From Clostridium sp. CAG:167 (lineage in GTDB: Bacteria > Bacillota > Clostridia > Lachnospirales > Lachnospiraceae): a stretch of DNA of 12,701 nt. Below, piece after piece: positions 6,307 through 12,701 of this stretch. The DNA is taken from NCBI GenBank assembly GCA_000433735.1, contig HF998286.1:8727-21427 (forward strand), written 5' to 3'. The position numbers and the translations under genes were made by a program. A model generated the notes under the pieces. That model was not told the origin of the DNA. It did not search any database and was given only the letters and a program-made list of their open reading frames with translations. Position 1 is the stretch's first letter; every line of letters begins with the position of its first letter.

Positions 6307-8859
6307 GTGGAAAAGGTTTATGATACTGATGGAAATTATAACGGCGTCAAGGTAAGATGGTATGCACCGGAAAACAACAATCCAGCCTGCTACAGCAACC
6401 CAACCGCCTATAAAGTCTGGATGCTTGGCTCGGATGTAACCAAGCGGGCAGTCTATGCGTCCCAGACAACCAAAGACGAAAAGAACAAAGACTGCTACGA
6501 AACCGTATATGACAAAAATGTGGTACCGGAAAATACAGCCTTTGTAGCGGCAGTCAGGCCGGTTGAACTGTCGGATGATTACGCCTGCTGCAGCAACCCG
6601 ATCTATATAATGGAGCAGGGGGCACAGGATGCTATTTTCTCCGGACAGCCAAAGGATGTAACCTACCAGGCTGTGGATGCAAACAAATCCGGCAAGAATC
6701 AATTTTCCGGTGAAGTGAAATTAAGTGGAGATACGCTGACGTTTGACTATGCCCGTGAAAAAGTAAGATGGCAGTTTTACGATCCGGCTACAAGAACCTG
6801 GAAAGAGGTCTTTGAACTGGATCAGGACACAGGCGCCAGAGAAGCGGCGGAAGAATTGAAAGATTACGGAATTACTTCGGTAAAAGAAAGTCTTAGCAGT
6901 TGTGACAATATTAAAACAAGTCCGGGAACAGCCACCTTGGATCTTTCCTATGATAAAATTCCAACAGGCCTGAAATTCCGACTGGCTGTGGCATATTCGG
7001 TAGTAGGAACCGGTGGTGTGTTTGATGCTGCATCCAATGAAGTTGGTTTTATGTTGAAAACAACCAATACAGCAGCAGCCAAGATGAATGTGTCAGAGGA
7101 CGGCATTTCAGTAAGTGCTTCTACAGAGAACGATGAAGAGGGATCTGTGATCGCAGCGAACTTAAAGAATCTGTCCAACAATTCTTCTTCTAAAAAGATC
7201 CTTGTATACCCGAACAATCTGGTAAACATGGCATCGGCGGCACCGGGTGTGTATCAACTGGAGACAGAAAATACCCTGTCCAGTCAGGGAGCGGCTGTCA
7301 GCAGCCGTGTGCCATACTACGGAGACCGGGACAAATTGTTGGCCACACTGGCAGAAAAACATAAGACATTAAGGAGTGCGGGAAATACAACAGTTTCGCA
7401 GGCAGATGTGGATGAGATCATGTATGGTCAGGAACTGAAACTTACCACGGAACTTTATGATAAAAATGCAGAGGATCCAAACCAGCCTCAGACAGCCGGT
7501 GATGTGAAGTATACGGTTATGTCAGGGGTGCAGAATGAAGATGTAACAGAAGAGTGCATGGAAGGAAATCTTTTCCGACCGAACAGTGCCGGTGAATTTG
7601 TGGTCATGGCAGCCATGGAGACAGGAGAAGAGACGCTTACTTCTTCCAAGATCATAAAAGTAACTTCTTCCGGTGAACGATACGAAAAAGAAGTGTTTGA
7701 CAAAGTTTTGAGCGTAGAACTGCCGGAAATTCAGGGTGTTGTTTATGGAACCGAAAAAAGTGCAGAAGCACTGGGACTTCCGGAAACAACTCAAATCCAG
7801 ACGACAGCCGGCCAGGTCTATGATGCAAAGATCAACTGGGATGTGAATAACTGTGAGTACAACCAGGCATCAGAAAAAGAGCAGATCTTTAAGGTAAAAG
7901 GAAATGTGGTACTGCCGGACAATGTAAGCAATGACCAGAATGTATCCACAGAGGTGGCGGTTTCGGTTAATGTCAATAAGAATGTGGTCGTAGTGCAGAC
8001 GCCGGCAGACAATAAACCACCGGTGCTCACGTTGAAAGGAAGTATCACAGTAGGCGGAAAGGTTTATTCGGATTACAGCGACAAGATCGTATTTAACACG
8101 GAACTGACAGGAACACAGAAAGGAGTGATCACTGCTTCCGATGAACAAGATGAGATTACTTCCATATCTTATCTGAAATCCGCTTCTGCCCTGAGCCAGG
8201 ATCAGCTGGATCAATCTACCGGCTGGATCAACGGTAAGGAATTTACACTGACAGAAGGCGAGCGGTGTGTCATCTATGCAAGATGCATCAACCACTCGGG
8301 AGATGTTGTATATGTGTCAACCCAGGGAATCACGGTGAAGAAAGTTTCTTCCTCATCCGGTGTAACACCATCCGGCAGTGCGGGAACTAACGGAAACACT
8401 GTAAAAAAACAGGATCCAGTCAAAGCAGGAAAGACCTATACGGTGAAGAAGATCAAGTATAAAGTAACAGCCAACGGCAAGAAGAAAACGGTGCAGGTAA
8501 CAGGGGTTACAGATAAGAAAATGAAGTCTCTGACGATTCCGGCTGCCGTTACGATCCAGGGGCAGAAATATAAAGTAACAGCCATTAAAGCATCCGCCTT
8601 TAGAAATATGAAAAAACTTACCAAAGTAGTGATTGGCAAGAATGTAAATAAAGTTGGAGGAAATGCATTCTCAGGCTGTAAAAAGTTAAAGAATATTGTG
8701 ATCCAGTCAAAGGCATGGAAGAAAAACAGCCTTGGCAAAAAGGCCTTTTATAAGATTGCTGCGAAACCGAAATTTAAAGTGCCGGCAAAGAAACTGAAGG
8801 CATACAAAAAGTATATCAAAAAGTCAAAAGTGGCAAAGAAGGCGAAGATAACAAAATAG
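6307..8859 (+). CDS. C-terminal part of the frame-disrupted secreted protein: FN3/Ig-like domains and LRR_5 (BspA-type) repeats
   Basis: An 850-residue frame from a GTG with no ribosome binding site and no signal peptide, so it is unlikely to be a separate gene. In-frame protein sequence continuous with the upstream part begins at about 6247 (QVEPTVSGLKFPTKP). Residues 1-105 look fibronectin type III-like (VKVRWYAPE..., TAFVAAVRPVE). About 459-558 and 565-680 resemble bacterial Ig-like domains, the first similar to group 4. A Ser/Gly linker (SSSSGVTPSGSAGTNG) follows. From about 710 to the end are LRR_5 BspA-like repeats (KSLTIPAAVTIQGQKYKV, AFRNMKKLTKVVIGKNV, AFSGCKKLKNIVI) ending in a very Lys-rich tail. 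Such tails are typical of Lachnospiraceae surface proteins and may mediate wall or host contact. If the frame is not restored, this half is probably untranslated. A strong terminator lies 25 bases downstream. Confidence 0.8.
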   Translation: MEKVYDTDGNYNGVKVRWYAPENNNPACYSNPTAYKVWMLGSDVTKRAVYASQTTKDEKNKDCYETVYDKNVVPENTAFVAAVRPVELSDDYACCSNPIYIMEQGAQDAIFSGQPKDVTYQAVDANKSGKNQFSGEVKLSGDTLTFDYAREKVRWQFYDPATRTWKEVFELDQDTGAREAAEELKDYGITSVKESLSSCDNIKTSPGTATLDLSYDKIPTGLKFRLAVAYSVVGTGGVFDAASNEVGFMLKTTNTAAAKMNVSEDGISVSASTENDEEGSVIAANLKNLSNNSSSKKILVYPNNLVNMASAAPGVYQLETENTLSSQGAAVSSRVPYYGDRDKLLATLAEKHKTLRSAGNTTVSQADVDEIMYGQELKLTTELYDKNAEDPNQPQTAGDVKYTVMSGVQNEDVTEECMEGNLFRPNSAGEFVVMAAMETGEETLTSSKIIKVTSSGERYEKEVFDKVLSVELPEIQGVVYGTEKSAEALGLPETTQIQTTAGQVYDAKINWDVNNCEYNQASEKEQIFKVKGNVVLPDNVSNDQNVSTEVAVSVNVNKNVVVVQTPADNKPPVLTLKGSITVGGKVYSDYSDKIVFNTELTGTQKGVITASDEQDEITSISYLKSASALSQDQLDQSTGWINGKEFTLTEGERCVIYARCINHSGDVVYVSTQGITVKKVSSSSGVTPSGSAGTNGNTVKKQDPVKAGKTYTVKKIKYKVTANGKKKTVQVTGVTDKKMKSLTIPAAVTIQGQKYKVTAIKASAFRNMKKLTKVVIGKNVNKVGGNAFSGCKKLKNIVIQSKAWKKNSLGKKAFYKIAAKPKFKVPAKKLKAYKKYIKKSKVAKKAKITK

Positions 8860-8884
8860 GAAACAGGAAATAACTGTGTATTAC

Positions 8885-8924
8885 AAGAACCTTTCTCTGA
8901 GAAAAATCAGGGGAAGGTTCTTTT
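8885..8924 (+). terminator. Rho-independent terminator of the secreted-protein gene
   Basis: A 16-bp stem, AAGAACCTTTCTCTGA (8885-8900) with TCAGGGGAAGGTTCTT (8907-8922), including two G-U pairs, closes on GAAAAA and runs into a T-tract at 8921-8924. It starts 25 bases after the stop codon and insulates the secreted-protein gene from the feoAB unit. Confidence 0.85.
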
Positions 8925-8978
8925 GAATAGTGTCTACCATCGATCCTTGAAGAAAAAGAGAGGATAAGAAAGTTAGTC

Positions 8979-9007
8979 TTTTCAACACCTGCTAAAAATG
9001 GTATTAT
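8979..9007 (+). promoter_or_regulatory. Promoter upstream of nuclease remnant and feoAB
   Basis: TTTTCA (8979-8984), a 17-base spacer, then TATTAT (9002-9007) with TG at 8999-9000, an extended -10. It is the only good promoter I see between the terminator and feoAB, so it may drive feoAB. No clear Fur or DtxR-type operator overlaps it by eye. Confidence 0.5.
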
Positions 9008-9016
9008 TTTAGTATA

Positions 9017-9044
9017 TTCTCTGCCTGATAGATAGGGCAGAGAA
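9017..9044 (+). other. Stem-loop at the 5' end of the feoAB leader transcript
   Basis: TTCTCTGCC (9017-9025) pairs perfectly with GGCAGAGAA (9036-9044) around a 10-base loop. It lies just after the predicted transcription start and before an AAGGAG/GAGGTG region. There is no U-tract, so it is not a terminator. It may stabilise the mRNA 5' end or be an operator palindrome. Confidence 0.5.
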
Positions 9045-9063
9045 GAAGGAGCGAGGTGTTGAT

Positions 9064-9120
9064 ATGGGACCCAATTACTCTATTTTATATTATGGAGAAG
9101 AACTGGAACAAGATATATGA
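9064..9120 (+). CDS. Possible 18-residue leader ORF
   Basis: ATG at 9064 opens an 18-codon frame (MGPNYSILYYGEELEQDI) preceded by GAGGTG at 9053-9058 and AAGGAG at 9046-9051. Its TGA overlaps the ATG at 9117 as ATGA, the arrangement used for translational coupling. It could be a real leader peptide, or simply the original ribosome binding site left beside a rearranged nuclease gene. It is not recognised as a family. Confidence 0.25.
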   Translation: MGPNYSILYYGEELEQDI

Positions 9121-9365
9121 ATGCGACCTCCATGCTTCCCTGGGAAAAAAAGGTTATGAAATATTTGGACACCTCAAAAAATTCGGTGCTTTATCGCGTG
9201 ACACCTTATTTTGCAGGAAAAGAATTGTTGGCAAGGGGTGTTGAAATTGAGGCATATTCAGTAGAGGACCATGGAAAGGGAGTATGCATCCATGTATTTG
9301 TGTATAATGTACAACCGGGAATAAAGATTGATTATGCCACAGGAAAAAACTCAGCAGATAAATAA
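9117..9365 (+). pseudogene. C-terminal remnant of a DNA/RNA non-specific endonuclease (EndA-like)
   Basis: The 82-residue frame carries the C-terminal part of the Gram-positive secreted DNA/RNA non-specific endonuclease family: MLPWEKKVMKYL, SVLYRVTPYFAG, GVEIEAYSVEDHGKG, FVYNVQPGIKIDYATG. Similarity extends upstream of this ATG in the same frame as GTRYMN from 9105, and an in-frame stop lies at 9060-9062. The catalytic half with the DRGH motif and the signal peptide expected ahead of it is absent, so nuclease activity is not expected. Full family members are about 230-280 residues. It sits between a promoter and feoAB, 43 bases before the feoAB ATG, and is probably cotranscribed with it. A retained non-catalytic role is possible but unsupported; decay after a deletion is the simpler reading. 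Confidence 0.75.
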
Positions 9366-9408
9366 GAGAAACTTGATATGAAGATGAAAGAGAGGAGTTG
9401 AAGCACAA

Positions 9409-11748
9409 ATGACATTAAAAGAACTGAAGGCAGGGGAGAGTGCGAGAATTTTATCTGTTGGTGGAGAGGGAGCGCTTCGCCAGCATTTTTTGGATATGGG
9501 TGTAATTCCGGGGGCAGAGATGACCGTTATTAAATTTGCACCTATGGGAGATCCCATGGAACTGCAGGTTCATGGTTATGAACTGACTCTGCGTCTGGCA
9601 GATGCGGATCAGATAGAGATTGAGAAGATTGACGCAAGAGCCCGGGAACATAAGGGCCTTTCTGCAATTAGTAATGCGGAACATCCGGGACTTGGAGAAG
9701 AAGGAAAATACCATGTAAAAGGAAGCAAAAAACCGTTGCCGGCGGAGGAAACACTTACATATGCGCTGGTGGGAAATCAAAACTGTGGAAAGACGACACT
9801 GTTTAACCAGCTGACGGGATCCAACCAGCATGTGGGAAACTTCCCGGGGGTTACGGTGGACCGGAAAGATGGTGCGATCAAGGGACATGTTAATACCCAA
9901 ATTACGGATCTCCCGGGGATTTATTCCATGTCGCCCTATAGCAGTGAGGAAATCGTATCCAGAAATTTTGTGCTGGAGAACCGGCCGAAAGCGGTGATCA
10001 ACATAGTGGATGCCACTAACATTGAAAGAAATATGTATTTAACCATGCAGCTTCTGGAAATGGATATACCGATGGTGATCGCACTGAATATGATGGATGA
10101 GGTAAATGCTAATGGGGGATCTATCGATATCAACAAGATGGAGGAAAAGATTGGAGTACCGGTTGTGCCGATTTCAGCAGCCAAGAACCAGGGAGTGGAG
10201 GAACTGGTACGACATGCCATCCATATTGCACGATACCAGGAAAAGCCGGGAAGACAGGATTTTTGTGATGAAAATGAGTTTGGTGGTGCAGTGCATCGCT
10301 GTATTCATGCTGTCTGCCATATTGTAGAAGACCATGCCCGGGAGGCAGATATTCCGGTGCGGTTTGCAGCTACAAAACTGATTGAAGGAGATCCACTGAT
10401 CCTGGAACGCCTGGGACTGGACCAAAATGAAAAGGAAACATTGGAGCACTTGATCCTGCAAATGGAAAAAGAACGGGGGCTGGACCGCAGCGCAGCGATT
10501 GCAGATATGCGTTTTAACTTTATCGAGAGGGTTTGTGAGAGCACGGTAGTAAAACCGGTTGAGAGTAAAGAACGACTTCGCAGTGAAAGGATGGACAAGG
10601 TCCTTACAGGTAAGTATACTGCGATTCCGTGCTTTGTACTGATCATGCTGGCAGTATTTTATCTGACGTTTAATGTGATCGGGGCCGGTCTGCAAAGCCT
10701 GCTGGAAATGGGAATTGATTCGTTGACAGAGATAACTGGCCGGGCGTTGACGGCGGCTCATGTGAACCCTGTATTGCAGGGGCTGGTAATGGATGGAATT
10801 TTTGCCGGTGTAGGAAGTGTCCTGAGTTTCCTGCCTGTGATCGTGACACTGTTCTTTTTCTTGTCCCTGATGGAAGACAGTGGATACATTGCCAGAGTGG
10901 CGTTTTTTATGGATAAATTATTGAGAAAGATTGGTTTGTCCGGCCGCAGTATTGTGCCTATGTTGATTGGATTTGGCTGCACAGTACCGGCTGTTATGTC
11001 GACCAGAACATTGCCAAGTGATAGGGATCGTAAGATGACGATTCTTTTGACACCATTTATGAGTTGTTCGGCAAAACTGCCGATCTATTCATTTTTTGTC
11101 AGTGCTTTTTTCCCGAAACAGGGCGGCCTCGTTATGACGGGGTTGTATTTCCTTGGGATTATTATGGGAATCGTGACGGCATTGGTGTATCGAAAGACGC
11201 TATTTAAAGGAGAGGCAGTACCATTTGTGATGGAACTGCCTAATTACCGGATGCCTGGAATGAAGAATGTGGTGCAGCTTCTGTGGGAAAAAGCAAAGGA
11301 TTTTTTGCAGAGAGCATTCACGGTGATCCTTTTGGCTACGATGTGCATCTGGTTTTTGCAGAGTTTTGATCTTCATTTTAATCTGGTTACTGAATCAAAA
11401 AACAGTATCCTTGCCATGATTTCCAGCGTATTGGTGCCGATCTTTGTGCCACTGGGACTGGGGGACTGGCGGATATGCACTTCCCTTATCAGTGGATTTA
11501 TGGCAAAGGAAAGTGTTGTATCATCGCTGCAGATTCTTTTCGGAGGTGCGGTGGCTGCCTCAATCTCCCCTGTAGCGGCAGCGTCTCTTCTGGTGTTCAG
11601 CCTGCTTTATACACCTTGTGTGGCAGCAATTGCTTCCATACGGAGAGAGTTGGGCCGCAGATGGGCACTGGGAGTCGTTCTCTTTCAATGTGGAGTAGCC
11701 TGGATTATGGCACTTCTCACAAGAGGAATTGTTTCTTTATTCCTTTGA
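9409..11748 (+). CDS. feoB: Fused FeoA-FeoB ferrous iron transporter
   Basis: Inner-membrane Fe(II) importer with a GTPase module. Of 779 residues, about 1-76 are a FeoA (SH3-like) domain (LSVGGEGALRQHFLDMGVIPGA) joined by a linker to FeoB. The G domain shows G1 GNQNCGKT at 122-129, the G2 region GNFPGVTVD near 142-151, G3 DLPG at 167-170, G4 NMMD at 227-230 and G5 SAA at 256-258. The membrane part starts near residue 405. It includes both gate regions: GFGCTVPAVMSTRTLPSDRD with the conserved Cys, and TPFMSCSAKLPIYSFF with a second Cys. FMAKESVV and YTPCVAAIASIRRE follow near the end. The start is supported by AGGAG at 9393-9397, 11 bases before the ATG. The gene appears intact. The FeoA-FeoB fusion is known in Clostridia. 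Its stop overlaps the convergent amidohydrolase end by 12 bases, and no terminator is visible. Regulation by iron is expected for the family, but no site is evident. Confidence 0.95.
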   Translation: MTLKELKAGESARILSVGGEGALRQHFLDMGVIPGAEMTVIKFAPMGDPMELQVHGYELTLRLADADQIEIEKIDARAREHKGLSAISNAEHPGLGEEGKYHVKGSKKPLPAEETLTYALVGNQNCGKTTLFNQLTGSNQHVGNFPGVTVDRKDGAIKGHVNTQITDLPGIYSMSPYSSEEIVSRNFVLENRPKAVINIVDATNIERNMYLTMQLLEMDIPMVIALNMMDEVNANGGSIDINKMEEKIGVPVVPISAAKNQGVEELVRHAIHIARYQEKPGRQDFCDENEFGGAVHRCIHAVCHIVEDHAREADIPVRFAATKLIEGDPLILERLGLDQNEKETLEHLILQMEKERGLDRSAAIADMRFNFIERVCESTVVKPVESKERLRSERMDKVLTGKYTAIPCFVLIMLAVFYLTFNVIGAGLQSLLEMGIDSLTEITGRALTAAHVNPVLQGLVMDGIFAGVGSVLSFLPVIVTLFFFLSLMEDSGYIARVAFFMDKLLRKIGLSGRSIVPMLIGFGCTVPAVMSTRTLPSDRDRKMTILLTPFMSCSAKLPIYSFFVSAFFPKQGGLVMTGLYFLGIIMGIVTALVYRKTLFKGEAVPFVMELPNYRMPGMKNVVQLLWEKAKDFLQRAFTVILLATMCIWFLQSFDLHFNLVTESKNSILAMISSVLVPIFVPLGLGDWRICTSLISGFMAKESVVSSLQILFGGAVAASISPVAAASLLVFSLLYTPCVAAIASIRRELGRRWALGVVLFQCGVAWIMALLTRGIVSLFL

Positions 11749-12701
11749 GATTGAACCGTGGTCTGCCAGATAGCGGAAAGCGCAGGCGGCGTAGCAGGCA
11801 GAGCCGATGGCACATACTTTTTCGTTAAATAAAGCTTTCGGGTGGTGTACCGGGTAATCGCCTCTTGCGTCTTCGTAGCCGGCAGACAGATATATATAGG
11901 TGGACGGGATCTGTTGGGCAACGAGAGCAAAGTCCTCCGAGGCTGGGGCGGCAATGTCCGGGTAACCGGTGACATCTGGAATGGACAGGTCCTTTACATA
12001 AGAAACAAATTCGTTGGTAAGTTCTTTGGCACAGATCAGCGGCGGCACGGCAGACAGGCATTGGTACTCAATACTACCGTTGTAGACAGCTGCGGTTTTC
12101 TCACTGATCTCGCGGATGCGCGGCATCAGTTTTTCTCTGGCGGCAGGATTGCCAGTCCGCAGCGTTCCCTGTAAAACAGCCGTATCCGGAATGATATTGG
12201 CAGCTTCGCCGGCGGAAAACTGTCCTATCGTAAGAACACAGCAGTCAGCGGGATCGCTTTCCCTGGCGATCAGTGCCTGAAGTCCCAGATAGATGTGGAC
12301 ACCGATGTTGATGGGATCGATGCCCTGATGAGGGCAGGCACCGTGGGAACCCTGGCCGTGAATGGTGATTTTAAATCCATCCACAGAATTCATCATGGTA
12401 CCGCTTGCATTGTACATATAAGTGCCTGCCGGACTGTGACCGGTGGTGACATGAAAGGCAAGGGCGGCGTCTGGTTTGGGATTCTGTAAAATACCATTCT
12501 CTATCATATCCTTTGCCCCCTGAAATGTTTCTTCTGCGGGCTGGAACATAAACTTTACGGTGCCGGCTAAAGAAGCCTCTTCTTCTTTTAACATACGGGC
12601 GGCACTAAGGAGCATGGCGGCGTGGAAATCATGGCCGCAGGCGTGCATCGCTCCTGTGGTACATGAGAAACTTTCTCCACTGTCCTCCCGGATCGGAAGA
12701 C
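11737..12701 (-). CDS. M20-family metallo-amidohydrolase (aminoacylase/hippurate hydrolase type), 5' end outside window
   Basis: Cytosolic zinc- or manganese-type hydrolase removing acyl groups from N-acyl amino acids or related amides. The frame is open from the window edge: LPIREDSGES...CTTG precedes the internal Met at 12648, so that Met is not the start. About 320 residues are present of roughly 390 usual. Metal ligands visible, numbered from the first visible residue: MHACGHD with C21 and H23, E56-E57 in QPAEE, H83 in AFHV, and H285-H286 in VHHPK near the C-terminus. The dimerisation or lid region follows the pattern GQGSHGACPHQGIDPI. These fit the M20D subfamily, which uses Cys as ligand. 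The exact substrate is not readable. It ends TAA at 11739-11737, overlapping the end of feoAB by 12 bases on the opposite strand. Confidence 0.92.
   Translation of the reverse strand, partial: LPIREDSGESFSCTTGAMHACGHDFHAAMLLSAARMLKEEEASLAGTVKFMFQPAEETFQGAKDMIENGILQNPKPDAALAFHVTTGHSPAGTYMYNASGTMMNSVDGFKITIHGQGSHGACPHQGIDPINIGVHIYLGLQALIARESDPADCCVLTIGQFSAGEAANIIPDTAVLQGTLRTGNPAAREKLMPRIREISEKTAAVYNGSIEYQCLSAVPPLICAKELTNEFVSYVKDLSIPDVTGYPDIAAPASEDFALVAQQIPSTYIYLSAGYEDARGDYPVHHPKALFNEKVCAIGSACYAACAFRYLADHGSISKE

Noticed and set aside
9056..9244. A 62-residue ORF overlapping the nuclease remnant
   Set aside because: It is out of frame with the recognisable endonuclease sequence and has no family features of its own.
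1..12701. CRISPR array, tRNA, rRNA or complete insertion sequence
   Set aside because: No spaced direct-repeat array, no tRNA-like cloverleaf or rRNA sequence and no transposase reading frame was recognised by eye on either strand.

Overview
The window looks like chromosome of a low-to-mid GC Clostridia member, most likely a Lachnospiraceae gut anaerobe. Support comes from AGGAGG-type ribosome binding sites, a fused FeoA-FeoB iron transporter, a large secreted protein ending in BspA-type leucine-rich repeats, and the codon style. This assignment is inference; there is no rRNA or other marker here.

Layout. (1) 1-447, minus: N-terminal part of an NCS2/AzgA-type purine permease, cut by the window edge, with its own short promoter. 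(2) 448-1101: a 654-base divergent intergenic region dominated by two related long hairpins, 531-721 and 821-1061, in opposite orientation; 722-820 between them shows nothing I can name. (3) 1102-2924, plus: uracil phosphoribosyltransferase (upp), followed after 17 bases by a regulator with a DNA-binding domain at each end. (4) 3080-8859, plus: a very large secreted protein split into two reading frames by an imperfect 20-base tandem repeat at 6227-6266. Removing one unit gives one uninterrupted frame of about 1919 residues: signal peptide, FG-GAP-like propeller region, two Ser/Thr-rich beta segments around a helical segment, FN3/Ig-like domains, and a C-terminal LRR_5 region. A strong terminator follows. 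(5) 8979-11748, plus: a promoter, a leader hairpin, an 18-codon ORF, the C-terminal remnant of a DNA/RNA non-specific endonuclease, and the fused feoAB gene. (6) 11737-12701, minus: M20-family amidohydrolase, cut at its 5' end by the window edge and overlapping feoAB tail to tail.

Functional picture. The left part is nucleobase salvage: purine uptake divergent from uracil phosphoribosylation, with both promoters facing outward from the hairpin region. The regulator may be cotranscribed with upp and sits directly upstream of the secreted-protein gene, so it is a candidate controller of that gene; this is inferred from position only. The right part is ferrous iron uptake and peptide or N-acyl amino acid hydrolysis. 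I see no CRISPR array, no complete transposase, no tRNA or rRNA, and no purine riboswitch before the permease.

The most unusual items are the hairpin pair with its conserved one-sided bulge motif, and the repeat-associated frame break in the secreted protein, whose sequence suggests, but does not prove, a pore-forming-like module.
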